From JALOLV01 sp046295175 (GTDB taxonomy: Bacteria; Bacteroidota; Bacteroidia; Cytophagales; Spirosomataceae), in the NCBI GenBank assembly GCA_046295175.1, contig JBKBNY010000001.1:248001-312000 (forward strand): DNA of 64,000 nucleotides, read 5' to 3'. Shown one piece after another: positions 8,357-16,472 of this stretch. The notes under the pieces are model-generated. The model saw only the letters and a program-made list of their open reading frames with translations, made no database searches and was not told the DNA's origin. The translations under genes were made by a program, and so were the position numbers. How positions within the stretch are numbered: the first letter of the stretch is position 1; the number at the start of each line of letters is the position of its first letter.

Positions 8357-9214
8357 TTATTTCATCGTCCATTTAATACCGTTTTCAATCAATCGTACAA
8401 AATTTGGGTCTTTCCAAGTGCTTTCGTCGTGCCCCATCGAAGTGTAAAATGTTTTGCCTTTGCCAATCTGCTTGCACCAAGCCACAGGATGGTCTTTGCC
8501 CATTCCAAAATTTTTATCGCTGGCTAAAAGAGGAATATTTCCACTCGGATTAATCGTTTCTCCGTTGATTGTATATAAAATATTGAAGCCTTTTTTGCGA
8601 GGATTTTCAAAAAACACATACCACTCATCGGTATGGCTCCACGGTTGCGGAATCTGAGCAGTTATCAAGCTATCTGCTTGGGCATCTTGCAACACATCGG
8701 TTTTCTGAAATTGGGGTTTGATTGGGTGATGCGAAAACTCCGACCCTAACAAATTACTGACATACCACGGCCATTCGTGCGAATTATCACCCGCTCCATG
8801 AATCCCAATTAGGTTTCCGCCATTTGCTACGTATTGTTCTAAATTTTTCTGTTGTTCATCATTCAAAACCCTACCCGTCGAATTATTAAAAATCACGGTC
8901 TTGAATTTTGATAATTGCTCGGCATTAAATACACCACCTTCTTCGGTTTCGTAGAGAAACCAGCCATTTTTCTTGGCTAAATCGGCGATGATAGGTTTCG
9001 ATGCCTCAATAGAGCCAGCATGACGGAAGCCTGTTGTTTTAGAAAAAAGTAAGATTGCTGGTTTGTCGGCAGGAAAATCAATTTTGGGGGCTTCGGTCTC
9101 GTACGATACCGGAAAACCGTGTTTTACTTTATAAACAAAAACCGCCATTGCCCCAACCAGAACCACAACGATTGTCAGAATAGACCAAAGTAGAATTTTA
9201 ACGATTTTCTTCAT
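8357..9214 (-). CDS. ThuA-domain protein
   Basis: A 285-residue protein with an N-terminal membrane anchor (VKILLWSILTIVVVLVGAMAVFVY) and a single ThuA-like domain of class-I-amidotransferase-like fold (ILLFSKTTGFRHAGSIEAS, NGGNLIGIHGAGDNSHEW, GKTFYTSMGHDESTWKDP). ThuA proteins are linked to trehalose and keto-sugar metabolism in other bacteria. The domain is clearly paralogous to the N-terminal domain of the fusion protein 39 bp downstream, so this is a tandem ThuA pair in one operon. The promoter is divergent from the NUDIX-type regulator, with a palindrome between them. Confidence 0.88.
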   Translation of the reverse strand: MKKIVKILLWSILTIVVVLVGAMAVFVYKVKHGFPVSYETEAPKIDFPADKPAILLFSKTTGFRHAGSIEASKPIIADLAKKNGWFLYETEEGGVFNAEQLSKFKTVIFNNSTGRVLNDEQQKNLEQYVANGGNLIGIHGAGDNSHEWPWYVSNLLGSEFSHHPIKPQFQKTDVLQDAQADSLITAQIPQPWSHTDEWYVFFENPRKKGFNILYTINGETINPSGNIPLLASDKNFGMGKDHPVAWCKQIGKGKTFYTSMGHDESTWKDPNFVRLIENGIKWTMK

Positions 9215-9257
9215 GAGAAAATAGATTTATTAGAAGACTCCAAAATGATTTCTGGAA

Positions 9258-9265
9258 CAAATGTA
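9258..9265 (-). promoter_or_regulatory. -7 promoter box for the ThuA operon
   Basis: On the minus strand this is TACATTTG, matching the Bacteroidota TAnnTTTG box, 44 nt before the ThuA start. No TTG lies at the usual spacing; the -33 region falls on the palindrome at 9278-9302. Confidence 0.5.
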
Positions 9266-9277
9266 AAAAGATTTTTC

Positions 9278-9302
9278 ATATTGTCTATTTTTTAGACAAT
9301 AT
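9278..9302. promoter_or_regulatory. Candidate operator palindrome
   Basis: ATATTGTCTA and TAGACAATAT form perfect 10-bp arms with a 5-nt T spacer. The palindrome sits midway between two divergent -7 boxes, at the -33 zone of both, which is where a regulator would control both directions. The likely ligand is the adjacent NUDIX-type regulator, by analogy with sugar-responsive NUDIX regulators of Bacteroidota. Confidence 0.7.
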
Positions 9303-9317
9303 TATTTTTTAATATTG

Positions 9318-9325
9318 TATCTTTG
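9318..9325 (+). promoter_or_regulatory. -7 promoter box for the NUDIX regulator
   Basis: TATCTTTG matches TAnnTTTG and lies 96 nt before the regulator start. The palindrome at 9278-9302 covers the expected -33 region. Confidence 0.55.
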
Positions 9326-9421
9326 AATATTAATATTTTATGAACGGTTTTTTTCGAGGATAAAAACTATATTGCAATAGCGATTTGACATTCCGAAATT
9401 TGAAAGAATAAACACATCAGC

Positions 9422-10147
9422 ATGAAACTATTTGACGAGACAAATTACATACATCAGCTTTCGATAGATTGTGTAATTTTTGGATATAGAGAAAGAGAAC
9501 TAAAAGTATTGGTCCCAAAGGTAAATATCGAGATTCCACTTTGGACACTGCCTGGCGGATTTATCAAGCAAGAAGAAAGTATTGACGAAGCCGCCAAAAG
9601 AATTCTGGAAGAAAGAACTGGTTTAAAAGATATTTATCTCGAACAATTTAGGGTATTTGGCGAACCAACACGTATCAATCTTGAGATTTCTCAAAACCTA
9701 AATAAACTAAAAAATCAAATCACTGAGAACGGAATGTTGGACGAAGCCGATGTAGTATGGCTATCAAAAAGGTTTATTTCGATTGGTTATTATGCTTTGG
9801 TTGATATTAATAAGGTGAATCCTAAAACGGGTATATTTGATGAGTCGGTTGATTGGTATAATGTAAAAGATTTACCAAAGATGATAATGGACCATAACGA
9901 AATGGTCAGTCATGCCCTCGAAACGCTTCGCCAAAACCTCGACCAAAAGTTGATTGGGTTCAATCTTCTACCCGAAACTTTCACGATGAAAGAAGTTCAA
10001 GAACTCTACGAAGCGGTTTATGACAAACCTTTTGCCCGAAACAACTTCCAAAAGAAAATATTAGACTTAGACGTACTCGAACGCCTTGAAAAGAAGTTTA
10101 CGGGTGCGGCCAATAAAGCTCCGTATTTGTATCGGTTTAGGAGATAA
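9422..10147 (+). CDS. NUDIX-fold transcriptional regulator (NrtR/AraR type)
   Basis: A 241-residue protein with an N-terminal NUDIX fold (about 10-150) and a C-terminal winged helix (LLPETFTMKEVQELYEAVY to APYLYRFRR). The NUDIX box is degenerate: where active enzymes have REUxEExGU, this has RILEERTGL, losing two of the metal-binding glutamates. It therefore should not hydrolyse nucleotides. That architecture is typical of NrtR and AraR-type regulators that sense sugar or ADP-ribose ligands. It is divergent from the ThuA/dehydrogenase operon, with a perfect palindrome in between, so it probably controls that operon and itself. The ligand is unknown. Confidence 0.87.
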   Translation: MKLFDETNYIHQLSIDCVIFGYRERELKVLVPKVNIEIPLWTLPGGFIKQEESIDEAAKRILEERTGLKDIYLEQFRVFGEPTRINLEISQNLNKLKNQITENGMLDEADVVWLSKRFISIGYYALVDINKVNPKTGIFDESVDWYNVKDLPKMIMDHNEMVSHALETLRQNLDQKLIGFNLLPETFTMKEVQELYEAVYDKPFARNNFQKKILDLDVLERLEKKFTGAANKAPYLYRFRR

Positions 10148-10151
10148 AAAA

Positions 10152-10177
10152 AGACCTTCTCGTATCTGAGAAGGTCT
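10152..10177 (-). terminator. Terminator of the RND efflux operon
   Basis: AGACCTTCTC and GAGAAGGTCT form perfect 10-bp arms around a 6-nt loop. On the minus strand a run of T follows, so it ends the efflux operon. It also sits 4 bp past the convergent regulator gene and may serve both. Confidence 0.88.
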
Positions 10178-10183
10178 CGTTGA

Positions 10184-13100
10184 CTATTCGGTCACCAATT
10201 CTACATTCTTTTTTCTTTTTTTCTTATTCCCCAATCCCATCACCCGATTTTTCAATGATTCGATAATCATGTACATACTCGGCACTAAAAATAAAGTTAG
10301 TACCAGCGAACTCGTCAGACCACCGATAATCACCCAAGCCATACCATTTTTTACCTCAGCACCCGAGCCAGATGCCAAAGCAATTGGCAACATACCAGCA
10401 ATCATGGCGATGGTTGTCATCAAAATTGGTCGCAAACGCTCTTTACCTGCTTCTACCAAAGCCTCTTTTACCGAAAGTCCCTCGGATTTGAGATGATTGG
10501 TAAAATCAACGATAAGAATACCGTTTTTGGCAACCAAACCCAAGAGCATAATCAGACCTACGATAGCAAAAATCGTGAGGGATTCCATCGTGAGTGCCAA
10601 TGCCAACAAAGCCCCAATCAATGCCACTGGAATCGAAAAAAGTACCACAAACGGATAAACCACACTCTCGTATAAAGCAACCATGATGAGATAAACCAAC
10701 AAGATACCTAACCCGAAAGCTAATCCTAAGCTACCAAAAGCATCTTTTTGGCGTTGGGCTTCGCCTTGGTATTCGACAATAACACCATCTGGCATTTTGA
10801 GTTTTTCTACTTGCTTCTGAATATCTGCTACAACCGTACCCGTCGGGCGACCAACCGTAGAGGCCGTTACTTTCATCGAATTCATGCGGTCTGAACGTTC
10901 TAAAACGGCTTGACCGACTACTTCGGTTACATCGGCAACATCTTTGAGTTTGATGATAGCTCCACGGCTATTGCGAAGCGATAATTCTCTGATGTTATCA
11001 ATCGAGCGTTTATCAGATTTCTCCAACGAAATATTAATTGGGTATTCTTCACCTGCTTCTTTAAATTTCGATTGGTCGTTTCCTCTAAACGCCAACTGAA
11101 TCGCCCCGCCCACTTCTGGAACACTCAAACCCATTTGTGCAATTTTATCACGATTCAACTGAATCGAAATTTCGGTTTTGGGGCTTTTTGTGCTAAATTC
11201 TACGTAATCTGTACCCGGAGTCTTACGCACGATTTCTTTGATGCTTGCGGCAACTTCTTTGATTTTGTTTAAATCAACACCTTTGATTGCAATCTGAATC
11301 GGAGCCTCGCTGTTACCCGTGATACTGGCAGGGCGAATCACAACTTTTACCCCCGGAATCTGAGCGATTTCGTTACGAATCATTCCACCGAAGGCATCAG
11401 ACGAAATACTACGTTTTTTCTTATCGACCAATGTAACGGCAATCTCCGAAATATTAGAATTTGAACCTCCCGAACCCATCGCCCCCGTTTGTGTACCTAC
11501 ATTGGCAAAAACTTTTTCTACTTCGGGTTTTTGTAGTAGCATTTCTTCTACTCGTTTGGTCATCAGATTGGTCTGCGACAATGGCGTTTGCGGGGCCATT
11601 TCGAGTTGGATGGTTATCTCGCCACGGTCGCCATTACCCGTAAATGCCGTTCCGATAAATCCGGCTGGAATCAAAGCCACTGAACCAACAAAAAGCAGAA
11701 TTATCAACGATAAAACCCATCTTTTGTGTCCTAATGCCCAAGCGAGCATCTTGCCGTAGTCTTGCTGGAGACCCGTTAAGAATCGTTCAAAAGCGAGGTT
11801 TATTCTTCCCCAAAGACTCGATTTGCTCAAAATCTCAACTTTGCCCCATCTCGAAGCCAAAAGCGGCGTAAGTGTAAACGAAACCAACAAACTCATCAAG
11901 GTCGAGAAAACCACCACCAAAGAGAATTCACGAAGGATATTGCCGATAAGCCCACCACTCATTGAGAGCGGTAAAAACACCACAACATCGACCAACGTAA
12001 TGGCAAGTGCCGTAAATCCGATTTCGTTTCGACCTTCGAGTGCGGCTTCGATTTTGCCTTTGCCCATTTCGAGGTGTCGGTAAATATTCTCCAAAACTAC
12101 AATACTATCATCGACCAAGATACCTACCACGAGCGAAAGCCCCATGAGCGTCATCAAATTGAGAGAAAATCCAAAGACGTACATCAAAATGAAGGTCGGA
12201 ATCATGGCTGATGGAATCGCAACCAAAACGAACATCGAGCTGCGAAAACTATGCAAAAAGAAGAGCATTACACCCGCTACAATGACAATCGCTAAGAATA
12301 AATCGAACACAACCGCATTGGCCGATGCCAAAGTATAAACCGACTGGTCGGCGGCGATTTCGTAATGGAAATTCTTGTAAGCATACGTTTTTTCGACTTT
12401 TACGAGCGTTTCTTTTACGGCTTTGCTCACATTTACGGCATTGGCATCGGCTTGTTTTACAATCTCGATACCGATACCTGCCTTACCGTTGTTGCGGTTG
12501 ATGGTCTTGCTTTCGGTTTGTCCGTCGGTTATTATCGCAAGGTCTTTCAATAGAACCCTGCTTCCGTCAGAATTTTGACGAATCACCAAATTGCGGAGTT
12601 CATCCACTTTTACCAATTTAGCATCCAAACGGATTGAGATACGGCTATCGTTGCTCAATACACTACCCGCCGGAAACGAACTGTTGCTATTGGCAATCAT
12701 TTGATTGACTTGTGCCGACGAAATGTTATAGGCTTGAAGTTTGGCATTATCTAAATTTACCTGAATCTCACGCTCATTGCCACCAATCAGCCTGACCGTA
12801 CCCACACCAGCCACATTGGCCAAGATAGGTTTGATTTTTTGGTCGATTAAATCATACAATTCTGGCTCCGACATATTGGCCGAAGCACTGATACGCAAAA
12901 CGGGGATTTCGTCGGTATTGAAACGATTGACAACTGGGTCGTCGGCATCATCGGGCAATGTTGACTTGATTTGGTTAATCTTACGCTCGGCATCGCGTTG
13001 GGCATCGAGGGTATTGATTCCTGATTTTAATTGAATCGTTACAATCGAAAGGCCTTCTGAAGAACTTGACGAAATTTTATCAATTCCTTCGATGGCCGAA

Positions 13101-13312
13101 ACGGCCTCTTCTACTGGCTTGGTAACTGTATTCTGAATCTCTTCAGAAGATGCCCCGCGATAGATTGTCTGAACCATGATGACATTGGCCTCGAATTTTG
13201 GCAAAAGGTTGTAGTTCAGTTGCTTATATCCGATAAACCCAAATAAAATCAAGGTTACAAAAGCGACCGTTATCAGTAACGGGCGTTTGATTGATATTTC
13301 GGTTATTGACAT
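10184..13312 (-). CDS. RND efflux pump inner-membrane transporter
   Basis: An AcrB/MdtB-like (HAE1) proton-driven pump of 1042 residues when started at the ATG at 13312 (MSITEISIKRP). The longer frame from 13345 would begin inside a palindromic repeat, so the shorter start is chosen. Visible features are the N-terminal TM1 (LLITVAFVTLILFGFIGY), two large periplasmic loops, the TM4 aspartate pair in VGILVDDSIVVLENIYRH needed for proton relay, and the C-terminal TM set ending MYMIIESLKN. It is the last gene of marR-tolC-adaptor-pump. Substrates are likely drugs or small toxic compounds. Confidence 0.95.
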   Translation of the reverse strand: MSITEISIKRPLLITVAFVTLILFGFIGYKQLNYNLLPKFEANVIMVQTIYRGASSEEIQNTVTKPVEEAVSAIEGIDKISSSSSEGLSIVTIQLKSGINTLDAQRDAERKINQIKSTLPDDADDPVVNRFNTDEIPVLRISASANMSEPELYDLIDQKIKPILANVAGVGTVRLIGGNEREIQVNLDNAKLQAYNISSAQVNQMIANSNSSFPAGSVLSNDSRISIRLDAKLVKVDELRNLVIRQNSDGSRVLLKDLAIITDGQTESKTINRNNGKAGIGIEIVKQADANAVNVSKAVKETLVKVEKTYAYKNFHYEIAADQSVYTLASANAVVFDLFLAIVIVAGVMLFFLHSFRSSMFVLVAIPSAMIPTFILMYVFGFSLNLMTLMGLSLVVGILVDDSIVVLENIYRHLEMGKGKIEAALEGRNEIGFTALAITLVDVVVFLPLSMSGGLIGNILREFSLVVVFSTLMSLLVSFTLTPLLASRWGKVEILSKSSLWGRINLAFERFLTGLQQDYGKMLAWALGHKRWVLSLIILLFVGSVALIPAGFIGTAFTGNGDRGEITIQLEMAPQTPLSQTNLMTKRVEEMLLQKPEVEKVFANVGTQTGAMGSGGSNSNISEIAVTLVDKKKRSISSDAFGGMIRNEIAQIPGVKVVIRPASITGNSEAPIQIAIKGVDLNKIKEVAASIKEIVRKTPGTDYVEFSTKSPKTEISIQLNRDKIAQMGLSVPEVGGAIQLAFRGNDQSKFKEAGEEYPINISLEKSDKRSIDNIRELSLRNSRGAIIKLKDVADVTEVVGQAVLERSDRMNSMKVTASTVGRPTGTVVADIQKQVEKLKMPDGVIVEYQGEAQRQKDAFGSLGLAFGLGILLVYLIMVALYESVVYPFVVLFSIPVALIGALLALALTMESLTIFAIVGLIMLLGLVAKNGILIVDFTNHLKSEGLSVKEALVEAGKERLRPILMTTIAMIAGMLPIALASGSGAEVKNGMAWVIIGGLTSSLVLTLFLVPSMYMIIESLKNRVMGLGNKKKRKKNVELVTE

Positions 13313-13330
13313 TTTTTTAGTGTGTTTACA

Positions 13331-13411
13331 CCTCATCTCCTGCATCTTCTCCTCGTAGGAGAAGGGGTTTCTGCCTCCCTTCTACTTGAAGGAGAAGGGT
13401 TGGGGATGAGG
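13331..13411. repeat. Nested palindromic repeat within the efflux operon
   Basis: The outer arms CCTCATCTCC and GGGGATGAGG enclose two smaller hairpins (CTTCTCCT/AGGAGAAGG at 13346-13365, and CCCTTCTACTT/GGAGAAGGG at 13377-13399). The element fills the gap between adaptor and pump genes. It resembles REP/BIME-type extragenic repeats and could stabilise or segment the operon mRNA. Confidence 0.75.
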
Positions 13412-13414
13412 TAA

Positions 13415-14470
13415 TTATTTATTACCAGTTTTCGCAATAATACTTCCGTCAATCAGGTTAATCTGACCACTCGTAATCACCTCGTCACCTGCCTGCAAAC
13501 CAGCAATTACCTCGATATTTTCGCCGATTTCACGTCCAACTGTAATCTTTCTGATACTCGCCGTATTGCCATTTACCACATACACATAAGGATTTTTTAC
13601 GCCTTCGACCAATGCCAATTTTGGAATCTGTAAAACTTTTGCTTTGCCGCCCAAATCGAAGCCTACCATCACGTAAGTACCCGCACGGAGTTCGCCCGAA
13701 TTGAGTTGAAGTTCTACTCGATAATTATGGTTTTCGTCGCCTTTCGGAGAGATAAATTTCACTGTACCCGCAAACGATTTATTCGGGAAAACATCGGTAG
13801 TGATATTGGCTCTTTGACCCAATCGTAGTTGATAAACGTCTTTTTCGTTGACATAAACCACCGCTTTTAGGTTGCGGTCGTCAACCACCGTCGCGATAAC
13901 AGTACCAGGATTCACGAATTCGCCAGCGGTTAGTTTGCGAGCCGTAACGATACCGCTGATTGGCGAAATGATATTGCCATCGGCGATTTGCTGTTTTACT
14001 TGTTCGATTTGGATACGGGTATTCTCAATATCGTATTTGCCATTCACAACACTCAATTCGGTTCCGGCATTGCCTTTAAACAAATCTTCGTTACGCTGCA
14101 AATCTCTCTCTAACTTACTCAAAGTCAACTCATTAGCTTTTAGATTTATTTGTTTTAATCTCGAATCTAATTGACCCACCACTTGTCCTTTGGCGACTCT
14201 TGAGCCTACATCAATCGTGAGTTTTTCGATTTTCCCCTGAACGCCAATCGAGATAGTAGCCTCACTGTTTAGTTCGATATTGGCTGGTAAAACTACCTTT
14301 CCGTCAAAATCTTGGTATTCGACCAAAGCCGTCGCTACGGCAATTGGCATTTTAGAGCGGTCAACAACCACTTTATTGGCTTCAATTCTTTTCTTGTTTT
14401 TGGCAAGCGTGTAGCCTATCATTCCAATCAATGCTACTGATATTACGCCTACGATGATTGACTTTTTCAT
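13415..14470 (-). CDS. RND efflux periplasmic adaptor (membrane fusion protein)
   Basis: This 351-residue protein has an N-terminal hydrophobic anchor (IIVGVISVALIGMIGYTL). A lipoyl/barrel-sandwich domain follows (ATISIGVQGKIEKLTIDVGS, ISPISGIVTARKLTAGEFV) with a helical hairpin between its halves (about 115-165). A beta-barrel and membrane-proximal domain completes it (YVMVGFDLGGKAKVLQIPK, EVIAGLQAGDEVITSGQINL). This is the standard HlyD/AcrA-like adaptor order. It bridges the inner-membrane pump encoded downstream and the TolC-like channel encoded 12 bp upstream. Confidence 0.95.
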   Translation of the reverse strand: MKKSIIVGVISVALIGMIGYTLAKNKKRIEANKVVVDRSKMPIAVATALVEYQDFDGKVVLPANIELNSEATISIGVQGKIEKLTIDVGSRVAKGQVVGQLDSRLKQINLKANELTLSKLERDLQRNEDLFKGNAGTELSVVNGKYDIENTRIQIEQVKQQIADGNIISPISGIVTARKLTAGEFVNPGTVIATVVDDRNLKAVVYVNEKDVYQLRLGQRANITTDVFPNKSFAGTVKFISPKGDENHNYRVELQLNSGELRAGTYVMVGFDLGGKAKVLQIPKLALVEGVKNPYVYVVNGNTASIRKITVGREIGENIEVIAGLQAGDEVITSGQINLIDGSIIAKTGNK

Positions 14471-14482
14471 TATTCTGTTTGA

Positions 14483-15829
14483 TTAAAACTGATTAATATA
14501 ATTTTTTAGGTTTCCTTTCGATTTTTCGTATTCGAGTCTGGCACTCAAAAAGCTAATAAGTGATGTCACGTAATTGCTTTGGGCTTCTTTATATGAATAA
14601 TCGGCGTTTAGTAAATCCGAAAGCGTCGAAACTCCCTTTTGATATTCTAATGTACTACTCTCAAAAACTCCCTTGGCAAATGCCAGATTCTCTCTGTTTA
14701 TTTTTAGGTCAGATTGCGATTTTTGTAGCACCGAAGATGAATTCTGATACGCCAATTGCATGCCTTCGGCACTTAGTTTCTGATTGGTTCGGGCATTCAA
14801 AAGACTGATTTCGCTTTGTTTTAATTGGCTACTTTTGCGATAACCGCTGAAAATCGGAACATTTACTTTGAATCCGATTGATGAATAATCGAACCAATTG
14901 CTGAATGACTTGCCGAAATTGTTGCCGAAACTTTGGACTCCGTAGCGTCCGTAAGCCGATACCGTAGGCAAAAATGCCGCTTGCTTGCGTTTTACATCGA
15001 GTTCTTGTAGCTGAATAGTATTGCTCTGAATTTTGTAATCAATGATGCTACCCAAGTCGAGCGAATAATCTCTTTCGAGTTGCGTAAATGGCTCTAAATT
15101 AGGTACTTCTACCACATTAATACTCTCGCCAAGAGGCATCCCGATGGCATATTTGAGGCGATTGAGAGCTACTTCTTTATTGGCTTGAATCACGGATTTT
15201 TGCGAAAGAATGTTATTAAGTGTTGATTGTGTACGGTCAAATTCGGTCTTTTTGATTACACCTTTTTCTAATCGTAATTTCAGGATACTAAGCAATTCTC
15301 GGTATTTCTTTTCGTTTTCGAGTGTGATTTTCTCCTGCTCCAAATACACCAATACCTGAAAATACGCCGCCGCCGTATTATACGTTAGGCTCTCTTGGGT
15401 TTGTTCTTTTTTCAAAGCTGACAATTGATTATTTGGCTCGGCCGCTTTCAATCCCAAAATCATTGCTTTATCGTAAATCACTTGGTCGAGTTGGGCTACG
15501 GCACTGGTATTGTACTGATTACCAAACTGTAACCGAATCTCGTTTGGACTAAACGCCCCCGCAGGAATCACCGAGACCGGTCGTTTGATATTATCATCGA
15601 ATGTGATACTTGTATTGACTTGTGGCAAATACCCCGATAACGCCTCTCTTTCTTTCTCTTTTGCCGCTACGATTTCGTTGCTGGCGATGACATTGCTCAA
15701 ATGGTTTTTGAGGGCATAATCTACGCACTGCTTTAGCGAAAGTGTCGTACTACCCGACTGGCTCTGCCCCACCGAATCGATTCGATTCAGTAACAAAACC
15801 AGAATAATTAAAAAACTCGCTCTCTTCAT
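14483..15829 (-). CDS. TolC-family outer-membrane efflux protein
   Basis: A 448-residue outer membrane factor from the ATG at 15829. The upstream ATG at 15856 is not needed, and the shorter form starts with a normal signal peptide (MKRASFLIILVLLLNRI). It has the two repeated OEP halves: long coiled coils such as LEQEKITLENEKKYRELLSI and a second copy near the C-terminus (YQKGVSTLSDLLNADYSYKE). It forms the outer-membrane duct of the tripartite pump. The MarR-like palindrome at 15876-15893 lies 47 bp upstream. Confidence 0.94.
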   Translation of the reverse strand: MKRASFLIILVLLLNRIDSVGQSQSGSTTLSLKQCVDYALKNHLSNVIASNEIVAAKEKEREALSGYLPQVNTSITFDDNIKRPVSVIPAGAFSPNEIRLQFGNQYNTSAVAQLDQVIYDKAMILGLKAAEPNNQLSALKKEQTQESLTYNTAAAYFQVLVYLEQEKITLENEKKYRELLSILKLRLEKGVIKKTEFDRTQSTLNNILSQKSVIQANKEVALNRLKYAIGMPLGESINVVEVPNLEPFTQLERDYSLDLGSIIDYKIQSNTIQLQELDVKRKQAAFLPTVSAYGRYGVQSFGNNFGKSFSNWFDYSSIGFKVNVPIFSGYRKSSQLKQSEISLLNARTNQKLSAEGMQLAYQNSSSVLQKSQSDLKINRENLAFAKGVFESSTLEYQKGVSTLSDLLNADYSYKEAQSNYVTSLISFLSARLEYEKSKGNLKNYINQF

Positions 15830-15875
15830 TGCTTTTCCAGAATTGAACTTTAACAAGATTTAGTTGATTTTAATA

Positions 15876-15893
15876 TAGTTGATAAATCAACTA
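15876..15893. promoter_or_regulatory. Candidate MarR operator before tolC-type gene
   Basis: TAGTTGAT-AA-ATCAACTA is a perfect 8-bp inverted repeat. The 18-nt string GATTTTAATATAGTTGAT that includes its left arm (15866-15883) recurs exactly upstream of the marR gene. A shared palindrome at both promoters of a MarR-controlled operon is the expected autoregulatory layout. Confidence 0.78.
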
Positions 15894-15908
15894 TTTATTT
15901 AAAAAATT

Positions 15909-16346
15909 TTAGCTTTCGGCGTTTGCTTTTAGCTTAGTTAGTACTTGCTTGAATATCAATATTTCGGCATCCGAAATACCATTTAAGATTGTAGAAGACA
16001 ATTCGTTCAAAACCGCTTTACATTTTTCTAATTCGACATTACCTGATTCTGTCACCACAATATACTTTTTGCGGCGGTCGTTGGCATCATTCACCCGCTT
16101 AACGTAACCCTTTTGCTCCATTTGGTCGATATGACGCATAACGCCTGATTTATCGAGTTGTACAATTTCGGCCAGTTCGGCTTGAATCGCATCTTCTTTT
16201 GAGGCAATAATTTTTAGTAGATGAAACTGCTCGGGTGAGAGCGGAATATCTCTTTTTTCAAATTCAGTACCAACTCGTTTGTGCAAAGCTCGTATCGTGC
16301 TACCAAAGACGAATTGTAATGAATCTTTATCTATTTCCATAATCAT
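15909..16346 (-). CDS. MarR family transcriptional regulator
   Basis: A 145-residue winged-helix protein. HTH: FHLLKIIASKEDAIQAELAEI and VQLDKSGVMRHIDQMEQKG; wing: YVKRVNDANDRRKKYIVVTE. MarR proteins repress neighbouring efflux genes until a small ligand binds. The start could also be Met-3 (16340). It is first in the efflux operon, and copies of one palindrome lie before it and before the tolC-type gene. Confidence 0.94.
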   Translation of the reverse strand: MIMEIDKDSLQFVFGSTIRALHKRVGTEFEKRDIPLSPEQFHLLKIIASKEDAIQAELAEIVQLDKSGVMRHIDQMEQKGYVKRVNDANDRRKKYIVVTESGNVELEKCKAVLNELSSTILNGISDAEILIFKQVLTKLKANAES

Positions 16347-16357
16347 TGATTTTAATA

Positions 16358-16375
16358 TAGTTGATTAGTCAACGA
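16358..16375. promoter_or_regulatory. Candidate MarR operator before marR
   Basis: TAGTTGATTAGTCAACGA is an imperfect palindrome 12 bp upstream of the marR start. The 18-nt string GATTTTAATATAGTTGAT (16348-16365) is identical to that at 15866-15883. Confidence 0.75.
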
Positions 16376-16421
16376 ATTGATTTTTATTTTAGTTCATTCA
16401 AATATAATTTTTCACAAAAAA

Positions 16422-16446
16422 ATAGGACGTAACTCTTACGTCCTAT
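16422..16446 (-). terminator. Terminator of the rhamnosidase unit
   Basis: ATAGGACGTAA and TTACGTCCTAT form perfect 11-bp arms with a 3-nt loop. On the minus strand it is followed by TTTTTTTG. It ends the transcript of the GH106-like gene. Confidence 0.88.
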
Positions 16447-16472
16447 ATAAAATCACGTTAAAAAGATTGTTC

